Source: CAYQVO01 sp964421085 (GTDB taxonomy: Bacteria; Bdellovibrionota_C; UBA2361; CAYQVO01). From it: DNA of 64,000 bases. Positions 53,432 to 62,645 of the stretch are shown one piece after another (the first letter of the stretch is position 1; the number at the start of each line of letters is the position of its first letter). The notes below the pieces were generated by a model. The model was not told the DNA's origin. It made no database searches and saw only the letters and a list, made by a program, of their open reading frames with translations. The position numbers and the translations under genes were made by a program. Location: assembly GCA_964421085.1 (NCBI GenBank), contig CAYQVO010000014.1:16037-80036 (forward strand). Direction: 5' to 3'.

Positions 53432-53505
53432 TGGGCCAGGGTAGACTTGAACTACCGACCTCGCGCTTATCAGGCGCGCACTCTAACCAGCTGAGCTACT
53501 AGCCC
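53432..53505 (-). tRNA. tRNA-Ile(GAT)
   Basis: Acceptor GGGCTAG with CTGGCCC, anticodon stem CGCGC/GCGCG with loop CTGATAA (anticodon GAT), T-loop TTCAAGT, A discriminator, no encoded CCA. Order Ile then Ala on the minus strand repeats the order of rRNA-operon spacers, but no rRNA genes flank it. Confidence 0.95.
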
Positions 53506-53633
53506 ACCAACAAAGCGGAACTAAAAAAATAGTATTTGCAGCCCGGGGTGTCAAGGAGCGGAAGCTCGATTTTGCATACAAGTCCCCGGGATTCTTTGCT
53601 AAACACTGCTTCGCATGAGATATTGGATGATCA

Positions 53634-55022
53634 ATGACACAAAATGAGAATTTTCCGGGCATACTCCCGATCAAATCGGCAGTCTTAAAGCTTGGCTCTT
53701 ACGCGAACCTCGCCTGTGTTTTGCGGGTAAAGGAGGCTCTCGGCGATGATGCCGATCTTCATCTCGTAGGGGGCACTGTGCGCGATGTCTTCTGCGCTGC
53801 CGGCGAAATCGATCTGGATCTTGCCACAAAACTCCGCCCGGAAGACGTGGTAGATCGTATTACTGCGGCCGGAATCCGGGTTGTGGAAACAGGCATCGAC
53901 CGCGGAACTGTTCTTGTGCCTGGGGAACCGAAAATCGAGATCACCACATTCCGGGAAGCATCGGGAAGAAACGAGACCAGGTTTTCGGATTCAATAATCG
54001 AAGACCTTGCGGGCCGGGATTTTTCGATTAACTCGATGGCCTTCTCCCTTGCGGAAAAAGAAATCAGGGATCCGTTCAGGGGCCTGGAAGATCTTGAAGC
54101 TCGTCTCCTTCGATGCACAGGAAACGCGGAAGACCGTTTTGAAGAGGATCCCCTCCGGATACTGCGGATGCTGAGATTCGGGCCTGGAAGCGGGCGAAAG
54201 ATTGATCCTTCGACAGCGAAAGCAGCGGCGAGACTGAAAACCCGGATAGCGTCTGTAAGCGTTGAACGGATAAGGGACGAGCTCGAGCGCATTATCATCA
54301 GCCCCTTCCCTGCCGAAGCCTTCCGGGCGGCGCGCGATCTCGGCCTTCTTGACGCTTTCCTTCCCGAACTCTGCCCGATGGTGGATTTCGAGCAGAACCG
54401 TTTTCACGATGAAGACGTCTATTCTCACACGCTGACCGTCATTTCGCGCGCGGAAAAAGACAAACATGTGCGTCTCGCATCGCTCTTTCACGATACCGGC
54501 AAACCTCACACTCTCAGCGTTGATGAAAATGGAGACCGCCATTTTTATCAGCATGAGCGGGTAAGCGGGGAAATCGCGAAGTCTCTGATGGAAAGGCTTC
54601 GCTTTTCGAAAGAAGATATACATTCGGTGTGTCTTCTTGTGACCGAACATATGCGGAGCCTGGACTGCGGACCACCAGGGGCTCGCAGAATCATGCGCGA
54701 CACAGGTGATCTTTACGAAAAATGGAGGATGCTCAAAAAGGCGGACGCCCCGCCCTGCGAAACAGACGAGGTGTTTTTTTCGCGTCTTAAACGGTTCGAC
54801 GAACTTGTCGAAAGCGAAATCGCAAGACTCCAGGGCGATGGAATCGACCAGCTTGTCATAAACGGCGACGACCTGATTGCGCTCGGCTTTGAGGAGGGCA
54901 GAAGACTGGGTGAAGTGCTGGCTTCGCTCAGGGACGAAATCCTCGAAGATCCGGCCAGAAATACAAGGGAATTTCTCCTCTCCCGCGCAGTCGAGCTTCG
55001 CGCAGGCAAAGCCTCGGATTGA
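53634..55022 (+). CDS. cca: CCA-adding tRNA nucleotidyltransferase with HD domain
   Basis: 462 residues. Class II poly(A)/CCA polymerase head: HLVGGTVRDVF and EIDLDLATKLRP (nucleotidyl-transfer Asp pair), the adjacent EDRFEEDPLRILRMLRFG motif, then an HD domain (SHTLTVISRAEKDKHVRLASLFHDTGKPHTLS...HFYQHERVSGEI). It adds CCA to tRNA 3' ends. Three of the four tRNA genes in this window lack encoded CCA, consistent with a genome that depends on this enzyme. Divergent from the tRNA-Ile/Ala pair. Confidence 0.92.
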   Translation: MTQNENFPGILPIKSAVLKLGSYANLACVLRVKEALGDDADLHLVGGTVRDVFCAAGEIDLDLATKLRPEDVVDRITAAGIRVVETGIDRGTVLVPGEPKIEITTFREASGRNETRFSDSIIEDLAGRDFSINSMAFSLAEKEIRDPFRGLEDLEARLLRCTGNAEDRFEEDPLRILRMLRFGPGSGRKIDPSTAKAAARLKTRIASVSVERIRDELERIIISPFPAEAFRAARDLGLLDAFLPELCPMVDFEQNRFHDEDVYSHTLTVISRAEKDKHVRLASLFHDTGKPHTLSVDENGDRHFYQHERVSGEIAKSLMERLRFSKEDIHSVCLLVTEHMRSLDCGPPGARRIMRDTGDLYEKWRMLKKADAPPCETDEVFFSRLKRFDELVESEIARLQGDGIDQLVINGDDLIALGFEEGRRLGEVLASLRDEILEDPARNTREFLLSRAVELRAGKASD

Positions 55023-55056
55023 CCGCAACTGATCCTTCGCGGTATTCTGAAAGCAG

Positions 55057-55518
55057 GTGAAATCCGAAATCCCTCTTCATATAAAGATTGCGATTCTTGT
55101 GTTTGCGGCGGCGTTCCTGCTGCTGGTCAATCCTTTTGCGGAGTCGACAAAAGGGAGACTGCAGAACGATTTCGATGTCTGGCTGAACGCGTCGAGAGAT
55201 TCGCTTTCCAGGCCTTTACCGGACGCTCCTCCGAATCTCGAAATTTCTCTCAAGTCAGACTCGCCCCAGCGGTTTTTTTCATGGCAGATCCGCGCTTCGG
55301 CTGACCCTGTGATCAATCAGAAAATCCTGAGACTCCTTCAGCAGGCCAGAGAGGCGAACCTGTTTGATATTGAAAGCAAAAGCCGGAAAGACGTGACGTT
55401 CGAGATCAAGGACAATGACAGGGGATTCAAAACTTCCTTCGGATTTTCTGATTTAAGAGAAAACGTGAAAGCCGCGGTATTTCTTCAGTTGTTCGAGGAG
55501 TACGCGGGAAAATCCTGA
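55057..55518 (+). CDS. Hypothetical protein with one N-terminal membrane helix
   Basis: 153 residues, GTG start, beginning 34 bases after cca and probably co-transcribed with it. The first ~30 residues hold a membrane helix (IKIAILVFAAAFLLLVNPF). The rest (residues 35-153) is a mixed alpha/beta domain with FFSWQIRASADPVINQKILRLLQQA and DVTFEIKDNDRGFKTSFGF. No family is recognised. Likely a small anchored periplasmic protein. Confidence 0.6.
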   Translation: MKSEIPLHIKIAILVFAAAFLLLVNPFAESTKGRLQNDFDVWLNASRDSLSRPLPDAPPNLEISLKSDSPQRFFSWQIRASADPVINQKILRLLQQAREANLFDIESKSRKDVTFEIKDNDRGFKTSFGFSDLRENVKAAVFLQLFEEYAGKS

Positions 55519-55523
55519 TTTTC

Positions 55524-56042
55524 TCATGCCTCCCACTCGGCCCTGTGCATATAAGCTTTTACCCCCAGAGAGCCGTCATACGCTGTGACGGAGATACCCG
55601 CTTCCTTCATAAGCTGCACGGCCTGCTCAAGCTCCTCCCGCCACCGTTCTTTGGTGCGTTCGAGCATCTGTTTGTGCACGATCAGAGCTGTAATCCCGCA
55701 TGTAATTATCGCATTCGCGCACGGAATACAGGGAAGCCAGGGCATCACCATGGCAAGGCCGTCTGTGGTGATACCCGCTCTCGCCGCCTTGTAAAGCACA
55801 TCTCTCTCGGCATGATTCGGATATATGTGCTTGTTCTCCCCTTCAAACCGCTCTTCTTTATGAACGACGCCCGGGGGCAGATTGTTTACGCCTGCGAGGA
55901 TCACTGTGTTGTTTCGAATCAGCAATGCGGCATTATGAGTGGATGGATGCCTGCTGTTACCCGCATAAGAATAGCACTCTATCAGCCAGTCTCTGTGCCT
56001 CAGGTCGTGTGAAAGCTCTATCCCGGGAATTCTTGTGTTCAT
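55524..56042 (-). CDS. Deoxycytidylate/cytidine deaminase-fold protein
   Basis: 172 residues. HAERDVLYKAARAG supplies the zinc His and catalytic Glu, and MPWLPCIPCANAII the two Cys ligands, matching the deaminase superfamily, closest by length and spacing to dCMP deaminase-like enzymes. The N-terminal HDLRHRDWLIECYSYAGNSRHPSTHNAALLI segment matches dCMP-type proteins. Substrate specificity cannot be assigned from sequence alone. Confidence 0.75.
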   Translation of the reverse strand: MNTRIPGIELSHDLRHRDWLIECYSYAGNSRHPSTHNAALLIRNNTVILAGVNNLPPGVVHKEERFEGENKHIYPNHAERDVLYKAARAGITTDGLAMVMPWLPCIPCANAIITCGITALIVHKQMLERTKERWREELEQAVQLMKEAGISVTAYDGSLGVKAYMHRAEWEA

Positions 56043-56337
56043 TGAGAAGCGACTATACCATTGGGAAATAGTCCGGCGATAGTGGTTTGACTTATTACAT
56101 CATTTCAAATGACATCTGAGAAAGAAGCGCCGCCCTTCGCCTGCCCGGGGCGGGCCGAAGGGTTTGGGCGCGGTACATACAGCAGCGGAATCGCGAACTT
56201 TACCGGCGTTGCTTCGGCGCTGTGGTTGCTCATGCTCGGGATTCATGCGCTCCTCTCCGAATCTCGCGGGTTCCCCCGGCGGGCGATGGGTGCCAAAAAC
56301 CGCAGGGGCAAACCTCATGTTCGCCCGCGGGCGGCGT

Positions 56338-56347
56338 NNNNNNNNNN
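56338..56347. other. Assembly join (10 N)
   Basis: Ten undetermined bases join two contigs. The flanking reading frame in the sulfatase-like gene is not comparable across it. The 230 bases before the join are GC-rich and contain no ORF that is clearly coding; one frame there (from 56109) has a membrane-helix-like stretch (VASALWLLMLGIHALL) that may be the true start of the downstream protein. Confidence 0.9.
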
Positions 56348-58359
56348 TCTCCGTTTTGAATCAGAATTCCTCCTTCAACAGCGCATACCTGACGCTCAAC
56401 AGCCGTCTTCTGCTTCTTTCGAGGGAAGCGCTTTTTCTCGCGCCGGCGGCAGTATGTCTTGCGATTATTTTCCTTCTTTTCCGCGGGATTTTATCCCGCA
56501 CCAGGAAGCGTCTTTTTCGAATCGCACTGTGGATTTCCGCGGTTCTGATTTCAGCGGGCGCTCTCTTTTCATATCTCGGGGAGTGGTACAACCTGCTGGC
56601 GATGGGAGCGTGCGCGGGGCTTGATGGAATTGCGCTTCTGGCCGGTAACCCGCGGCAGATTTTTCAGCATCTTGCACATATGGATCCCGTGGTGTTCGCA
56701 GGCGGGCCTCTTCTCGCATTCGCAGGAGGGAGCCTGATTCCCGGATTCCTGTGTTTTGTGGAACAGCGCTCCTTACGGGTGAAAGCAGCGCTGTCTTTCA
56801 CTGCCTTCTTAATCGGCGCCGGATTTTTCTGTTTCGCTGCTGCGCGCGGGAAAAACTGGCCGGTCCGAAACGACGAACTCCTGAAAAAGCAGGGAGGCAT
56901 CGTGGCTACTTCGCGCGATCTCTACCTGACTCTCATGAACACTCAGTCCGGTCCGCTTTCAAGGCTGGTTTTCGATGCGGGCCGGTTCTTCGATGACGAA
57001 GAGAAAGAAGAAGATATTCCAACGGACCTTTCGGCTGTATGGAACAGGCAGATTCCGGTGGAAAAGTTCGTTCAGGAAAATGCGGCATCGCTCAAACCAT
57101 ACAATGTTCTTTTCATAGTTGTGGAATCCCTGCGGCCTGATCAGCTCACGGCATTCGGGGGGAGCCGCCCTGTCATGGATACGGTTGACGAACTTGCGCG
57201 GAACGGGAGAATTTTCACCGATAATTACACTCAGGCGAGCCATTCGAATTATGCCGACATATGTCCCCTCACCTCCCAGTACCCGCTGAGATCGCGCGGA
57301 TACTATCTCTATCCTGAGAAGACCCCGTATCCGAAGACGCTCATTTACGAGATCCTGAAAGAGTTCGGATACCGCACGGCGATAATTTCTTCTCAGGATG
57401 AAAACTGGGGACAGATGAGCAATTTTCTGAAGACGCCGGCTCTTGATCATTTCTTCCACGCCGAGACCTTCTCAGGGCCGACCTATGTGCCCCGAACCGA
57501 CGGCGGCTTTGCGAAATTCGTGAAGGGTGAAAAGAGATCCGGCAAAATAGACGACCGTTATACGGTCGCAGAGGCGGTGCGGTGGATAGGAGAAGATCCT
57601 GAAAAGCCTTTTTTCATCTACATGAATCTTCAAAACAGCCATGTTCCCTACGAGATTCCAGGAAATTTCGCGCGGCGGTATTCGCCCCCTGAGCTTGATT
57701 TCGTGATCCGCTTCGGTCAGTTTCCGAAAAAAAAGAGAGATATCGTCAAAGCTGTGTACGCCGACAGTCTCGCATATGTCGACTCGCAGCTTGCAGGGCT
57801 TGCGGCTTTTCTGAGGGAGCGGAAGATTCTCGAAAGGACGATAGTAGTAGTGACTGGAGATACCGGCCAGGCATTTTTCGAGCATAGCTTTGCGGGCCAT
57901 GCAAATCAGGTTTACGACGAACTTATGAGAGTCCCACTGGTGATTACGGCGCCTGGACTCTCCGCAGGCGAATACGCCGGGCCTGCCCAGCACATCGACG
58001 TGCCGCCCACAGTTTTTGCGCTTCTCGGACTGCCTGCTCATCCGGCATTCCAGGGCGGGAATCTCCTCGCTGACAAAGTGGATCCCTCGAGGCCGCGCTT
58101 TCTTGTTGCCCAGACTCCTCTTGCCCATCAGTACGCAATCGTGCAGTCCGGCTGGAAGCTTATTTATGATTACCGCTCGAAGAGCAGGCGGCTTTTCAAT
58201 CTGAGTGAGGATCCCGACGAGCGCAGAAATATCGTAAAAAAAGAACCGGAGCGGGCGCGTGAGCTTTTCGGCCGGCTTCTTTTCTGGAAACGGCAGCAGC
58301 TTGATTACTACGGAAGCCTTCTGAGACAGCGCGAGTATTATCCGCCGAGGTACCAGTAA
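56348..58359 (+). CDS. Sulfatase/LTA-synthase-like membrane protein, 5' part in gap
   Basis: About 670 residues readable after the join. Four membrane helices (roughly residues 25-45, 55-80, 115-140, 150-170) are followed by an alkaline-phosphatase-superfamily catalytic domain: YNVLFIVVESLRPDQLTAFGG (metal-binding), SHSNYADICPLTS (the nucleophile region, Ser/Thr rather than Cys), IIVVTGDTGQAFFEHSF and GHANQVYDELMRVPLVI. This plan occurs in membrane-anchored phospholipid- or glycan-modifying transferases and sulfatases. The true N-terminus is lost in the gap. The acceptor is unknown; envelope modification is likely. Confidence 0.75.
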
Positions 58360-58362
58360 ACA

Positions 58363-59508
58363 TTACTTCTTTGCCTTCTCCTCGCTATCGGCATCGTCTT
58401 TCTTCACGAATTTCGGCGGCATGAATATCTTCGGCTGTTCCGTCTGCTTTTCGAAGCCCTTCTCGGTTACCACTTTGATGACGGCGGAAAGAGTAAAGTG
58501 CCCGTCTCCTGTGCCGGAAAACGTGCCTTGAGCGCCTTTGAAATCTCTTATCCCATCGAGATACCTCTCGAGAGGGATCTTTCTCTTGACAGAATCAGCG
58601 ATTATTTTCGCAGCGTCGTAGCAGGCCGCAGTGCCGTAGAGCGAAGAATCAGGAAATTTCTCCAGAAATCTTTTTATGAAATCCGCCTGAGGATCATCAG
58701 TCTGAACGTACCAGGCGCCAAGCAGAGCGCCCTGGGCCGTATCGACATCATCGGGACTCTCGACAGTCTCGATGTTGAAAATCTGCTGTGTTATTCCCGC
58801 CTGTCTGAGCTGCTTTGCAAAAAACCCGTTCTGTCCGGGCTGGAGAAGCGTAAAAACGGCATCCAGATCCGACTGGTTTCTCAGTTTCGCAATGTAAGAA
58901 CGAAAATCACGGGTGCTATGCGGAAATTCCTCGTCGAGCACCACATCTATATGGCCCTTGTTCAGAGCGTCAAATTCCCGTTTAAGTGAAAGCATCCCCT
59001 CCTGCTCACTTGTGACGCGCGCGATGCGTTTATATCCCCTCCGGAGCGCTTCTGAAAAAGCAACCCTCGCCTCAACTTCGGGCGAGACCCAGAGGCTCGA
59101 TATAAACTCCCGTCCTTCAATCACCTTTGGATCCGAGGCTGCAATTGCAATCATCGGAATCCGCATGCTTTCAGCAAGCGGCGCCACGGCATTTGAACTG
59201 CCTGAGGTAAAAGTAATAACCGCATCTATTCTGTTTACGCTTGTCAGTTTTCGGAAAGCGTCAACGGTTTCTCTCGATGAAAGCATGTCGTCTTCGAACA
59301 TGAAATCGAGCTTATCCCGGGCATCCTGGCCCGAGTCTTCCAGAGCAAGTCCCATCGCGTTCTGACACGCGGCGCCGTATGATGCGAACTCTCCTGAGAG
59401 AGGAAGAATAACGCCTGCTTTGAATTTCTGTTCCGCCGCATGCGGCCCCGAAACGAGGAACAGTATCGACATGAGTGCAGCCAGCGCGTGTTTCATCCGG
59501 TTTCTCAT
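58363..59508 (-). CDS. Branched-chain-amino-acid-type periplasmic binding protein
   Basis: 381 residues. Signal peptide (MRNRMKHALAALMSILFLVSGPHAAEQ), then a type-I periplasmic binding fold (KAGVILPLSGEFASYGAACQNAMGLALEDSG...NRIDAVITFTSGSSNAVAPLA...IPMIAIAASDPKVIE) as in LivJ/LivK and related sensors. Its ATG overlaps the leuS TGA in ATGA, so the two are translationally coupled. The permease and ATPase genes are not adjacent, so it may serve as an orphan receptor. An alternative start is the ATG at 59496. Its position behind leuS hints at leucine, unproven. Confidence 0.85.
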   Translation of the reverse strand: MRNRMKHALAALMSILFLVSGPHAAEQKFKAGVILPLSGEFASYGAACQNAMGLALEDSGQDARDKLDFMFEDDMLSSRETVDAFRKLTSVNRIDAVITFTSGSSNAVAPLAESMRIPMIAIAASDPKVIEGREFISSLWVSPEVEARVAFSEALRRGYKRIARVTSEQEGMLSLKREFDALNKGHIDVVLDEEFPHSTRDFRSYIAKLRNQSDLDAVFTLLQPGQNGFFAKQLRQAGITQQIFNIETVESPDDVDTAQGALLGAWYVQTDDPQADFIKRFLEKFPDSSLYGTAACYDAAKIIADSVKRKIPLERYLDGIRDFKGAQGTFSGTGDGHFTLSAVIKVVTEKGFEKQTEQPKIFMPPKFVKKDDADSEEKAKK

Positions 59509-62189
59509 CCTTTTTTGACTATGTTCACGAGTCTCGGAACTTTCGTTCCCCGCTGATACACGGTGATAAGCCTGTCGGCGGCTGTGAGGGCATAGGCAGT
59601 CCCTTCAAGAGCCTTTGCAACTTCCGCCTTGATGCCGTCTTCGGTGACGGTAAGGGGCACATCGACAGTCGCCCGTTTCTTTCCGTTTACCTGAATTACG
59701 ACCTCGGCAGTTTCTTCCTTGAGAAGCGCAGGATCGAAGGAAGGCCAGGGCTGAAGGGCGACGCAGGGCGCATTTCCAATCATCGCCCATGCTTCTTCAG
59801 CAAGGTGAGGCGCGTATGGAGAAAGGAGAACAGCGAACGCTTCGAGAGACCCTCTGCTCAAAGTTTCCATTGAAGTCGCATTCAGAAATTCCATAAAGCC
59901 GGAAATAGCCGTGTTGAAATCAAAGCCTTCTGTGTCTTCGGTGACGCGCTTGATAAGCCGGTGCCGTTCGCGGGTCGCAGCCGGCGATTCCGCCTCCGTG
60001 AGGCCCCTGCGGACATGACCGTCAAAGCAGTTAAAGGCGCGCTTCAGGAAGCGGTGAACGCCCGTGATCGCCTTTGAGTCCCAGGCTTTCGACGCGTCAA
60101 GCGGACCCATGAACATGAGGAAGAGGCGCAAGGTGTCCGCGCCGTACTCACCGATTACTTCTTCCGGGTTTACCACGTTGCGAAGAGACTTCGACATCTT
60201 CGCGATAATTCTCTCCACTGTCCGGCCTGTTTTTGTGTGAACAGCATTTCCCTTTTCATCCTCCTCGACTTCGTTCACCGGAACCAGGGCCCCTCTGCTG
60301 TCCTTGTACGCAAAGGACTGGATCATTCCCTGATTGAAAAGCCTCTGGAAAGGCTCGCGGGTGCTCACATAGCCAAGGTCATAGAGCACCTTGTGCCAGA
60401 AGCGGGAGTAAAGAAGGTGAAGCACGGCGTGCTCCGCGCCCCCGACGTAGAGGTCGACCGGCATCCAGGCTTTCTCGAGCTCCGGATCCCACCCTTCCTT
60501 TTCGTTATGAGGATCAATGAAGCGGAGATAATACCAGCATGAACCCGCCCAGTTCGGCATCGTGTTCGTCTCGCGCTGCCCTGAGCGGCCGGTCTTCGGA
60601 TCGACGACATTTACCCATTCTTCAGCCTTTGCAAGAGGAGACTCTCCTGTGCCTGTCGGCGCAAAGTCCTGAACGTCAGGGAGCAGAAGCGGAAGTTCGG
60701 TTTCATCAAGCGGCGTGTGAGTACCGTCCTCCCAGTGAATCACAGGAATCGGCTCTCCCCAGTAACGCTGGCGGGAGAAAAGCCAGTCGCGCAGTTTATA
60801 ATTCACCACGCGGCGTCCTCCGTCATGCTGGACGAGCCATTCAGTGATGAGCTCCCAGGCTTCCCTGCTCGGCCTGCCCTCGAGTTTGAGTTCTTTCGCC
60901 ACCGGCCCCACGCATGGAAGCATCACTCCTTCCGGGATCCAGCACAGCTCCCCGTCGATGATTGCCTGTTTCACTTCGGGTTCTCCGGCCGCAGGCGCGA
61001 TGACCGGGCGGATTTCAATGTTGAATTTCCGCGCGAATTCAAAGTCACGATCGTCGTGAGCAGGAACGCCCATGACAGCGCCTGTTCCATACGACATCAG
61101 AACATAGTCGCCTGCGTAAAGAGGGACCTTCTCATTGTTTACCGGGTTGATGACATAGGCGCCCGTGAAAACGCCTGTCTTTTCCCTGTTGTCAAGGGTG
61201 CGGGTAAACTCACTGAGGCGTCCTGCATCGTCGCAGTACTTTTTCACTTTGGGCGCCTGTTCGGAAGTTGTGACCTGCTGGACGACTGGATGTTCCGGAG
61301 ACACGACGAAAAATGTGACGCCGAACAGAGTGTCGGGGCGGGTGGTAAAGCATGTGATGGTGTTGCCCGTAGCCTCGACGATGAAATCAATCTCAGTTCC
61401 GTGCTTTTTTCCGATCCAGTTCCGCTGCTGTTCCTTAATAGCATCGGGCCAGCTGATGTCGTCGAGTTCTTTGAGGAGGCGTTCGGCGTATTCGGTGATG
61501 CGGAGCATCCACTGCTTCATGGGACGGCGGATAACATCGTGCCCTCCCCGCTCGCTTTTTCCGTCGATCACTTCTTCATTCGAGAGGACGGTTCCAAGGG
61601 CCGGACACCAGTTCACCATTGCGTCGGTATAAAACGCGAGTCTCCGGTCAGCCTGATAATCCCAGACCGCCTTATCGCCCTTTGCCTTCACTTCCGAAGG
61701 GATCGGAAGCTCTGAAATCGGACGGGCCTTCTGCGCGTCGCGATCGAACCATGAGTTGTAAAGTTTGAGGAAGATCCACTGCGTCCATTTGTAGTAATCA
61801 GGAGTGCACGTCGCAAATGAGCGGCTCCAGTCATAGGAAAAACCGATGCGCTTCATCTGTTCTGTGAAGCGTCCGCAGTTGTTCTCCGTGATGAGTCCCG
61901 GATGCTCGCCTGTCGCAATCGCATGCTGTTCAGCCGGAAGTCCAAACGCGTCGAACCCCATTGGATGAAGAACAGAGAAGCCGTTCATTCTTTTGAAGCG
62001 GGAGTAAATGTCTGTGGCGGTATATCCAAGCGGATGCCCGATGTGGAGGCCCGCACCTGATGGGTACGGAAACATGTCGAGGCAGTAAAATTTCTTCGCC
62101 CCCGGCTTGCCGCTTATTTCGAAGACTTTGTTGTCTTCCCAGTATTTCTGCCATTTTCGTTCGATTTCCGCGGGATTATATTCTGCCAC
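59505..62189 (-). CDS. leuS: Leucyl-tRNA synthetase
   Basis: 894 residues from the GTG at 62189, chosen because GGAGG lies five bases upstream and the family begins at AEYNPAEIERKWQKYWED; the open frame upstream to 62357 is non-coding. HIGH motif FPYPSGAGLHIGHPLGY, CP1 editing domain with TTRPDTLFGVTFFVVSPEHP, KMSKS as IAKMSKSLRNVVNPEEV, and the C-terminal anticodon region. It charges tRNA-Leu. The stop codon TGA overlaps the start of the binding-protein gene. Confidence 0.95.
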   Translation of the reverse strand: MAEYNPAEIERKWQKYWEDNKVFEISGKPGAKKFYCLDMFPYPSGAGLHIGHPLGYTATDIYSRFKRMNGFSVLHPMGFDAFGLPAEQHAIATGEHPGLITENNCGRFTEQMKRIGFSYDWSRSFATCTPDYYKWTQWIFLKLYNSWFDRDAQKARPISELPIPSEVKAKGDKAVWDYQADRRLAFYTDAMVNWCPALGTVLSNEEVIDGKSERGGHDVIRRPMKQWMLRITEYAERLLKELDDISWPDAIKEQQRNWIGKKHGTEIDFIVEATGNTITCFTTRPDTLFGVTFFVVSPEHPVVQQVTTSEQAPKVKKYCDDAGRLSEFTRTLDNREKTGVFTGAYVINPVNNEKVPLYAGDYVLMSYGTGAVMGVPAHDDRDFEFARKFNIEIRPVIAPAAGEPEVKQAIIDGELCWIPEGVMLPCVGPVAKELKLEGRPSREAWELITEWLVQHDGGRRVVNYKLRDWLFSRQRYWGEPIPVIHWEDGTHTPLDETELPLLLPDVQDFAPTGTGESPLAKAEEWVNVVDPKTGRSGQRETNTMPNWAGSCWYYLRFIDPHNEKEGWDPELEKAWMPVDLYVGGAEHAVLHLLYSRFWHKVLYDLGYVSTREPFQRLFNQGMIQSFAYKDSRGALVPVNEVEEDEKGNAVHTKTGRTVERIIAKMSKSLRNVVNPEEVIGEYGADTLRLFLMFMGPLDASKAWDSKAITGVHRFLKRAFNCFDGHVRRGLTEAESPAATRERHRLIKRVTEDTEGFDFNTAISGFMEFLNATSMETLSRGSLEAFAVLLSPYAPHLAEEAWAMIGNAPCVALQPWPSFDPALLKEETAEVVIQVNGKKRATVDVPLTVTEDGIKAEVAKALEGTAYALTAADRLITVYQRGTKVPRLVNIVKKG

Positions 62190-62409
62190 GCACACCTCCA
62201 GACATTTTTTACAACGCGTTGAATATATCTGGTTTCTTGATGTGTGGAAACGCAGTGAGTCCGGCACGCGCCACAGACCCTTTCTCCTGAATAATCTACG
62301 AACACTTGCGTATTTCCGCGGTTTAAGGTAAAGATTTCCTTCGCTTTTCCGGTGCACGACAACACCGGGAGGGCCACGCGCTTGCCGTGGCCGCGAATTT
62401 AGGCCTCGC
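62190..62409. other. Region between leuS and tRNA-Asp
   Basis: 220 bases, divergent from leuS. Should hold the leuS promoter and the tRNA-Asp promoter. No gene is supported. Confidence 0.3.
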
Positions 62410-62486
62410 GGAGTGGTAGTTCAGCTGGTTAGAACGCCCGCCTGTCACGTGGGAGGTCGCGGGTTCAAATCCCGTCCGCTCCGCCA
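62410..62486 (+). tRNA. tRNA-Asp(GTC)
   Basis: Acceptor GGAGTGG with CCGCTCC, anticodon stem CCCGC/GTGGG with loop CTGTCAC (anticodon GTC), T arm GCGGG-TTCAAAT-CCCGT, G discriminator and encoded CCA (62484-62486). The only tRNA here whose CCA is in the DNA. An IS-type element follows immediately downstream. Confidence 0.95.
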
Positions 62487-62504
62487 CCTGTTCGTGGGTC
62501 CATT

Positions 62505-62551
62505 CCGGACACATAGGTAACACTTTATACCGGAGACATAGGTAACACTTT
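62505..62551 (+). repeat. Tandem 22-base direct repeat
   Basis: CCGGACACATAGGTAACACT (62505 on) and CCGGAGACATAGGTAACACT (62530 on) are 22-base units differing at one base, 25 bases apart, just downstream of tRNA-Asp. ACATAGGTAACACTTT-type sequences are familiar at the ends of transposable elements of the rve-integrase group. They probably mark the left boundary of, or an older end next to, the IS-type element. Confidence 0.5.
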
Positions 62552-62645
62552 TGCTCCGAACGGATTAGGCAAGGCTTCAAACTGTCCTGCCTCACCGGGA
62601 ATTGGAAATTTTGCTCTCTGACCCAACCTGGTCCCGGAAGTGTTG

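Noticed and set aside
53991..55028. 345-residue minus-strand ORF
   Set aside because: Shadow of the CCA-adding enzyme.
56100..56318. 72-residue minus-strand ORF before the gap
   Set aside because: Arg/Pro-rich translation of GC-rich DNA without SD; more likely non-coding.
60717..61715. 332-residue plus-strand ORF
   Set aside because: Antisense to leuS within its editing domain.
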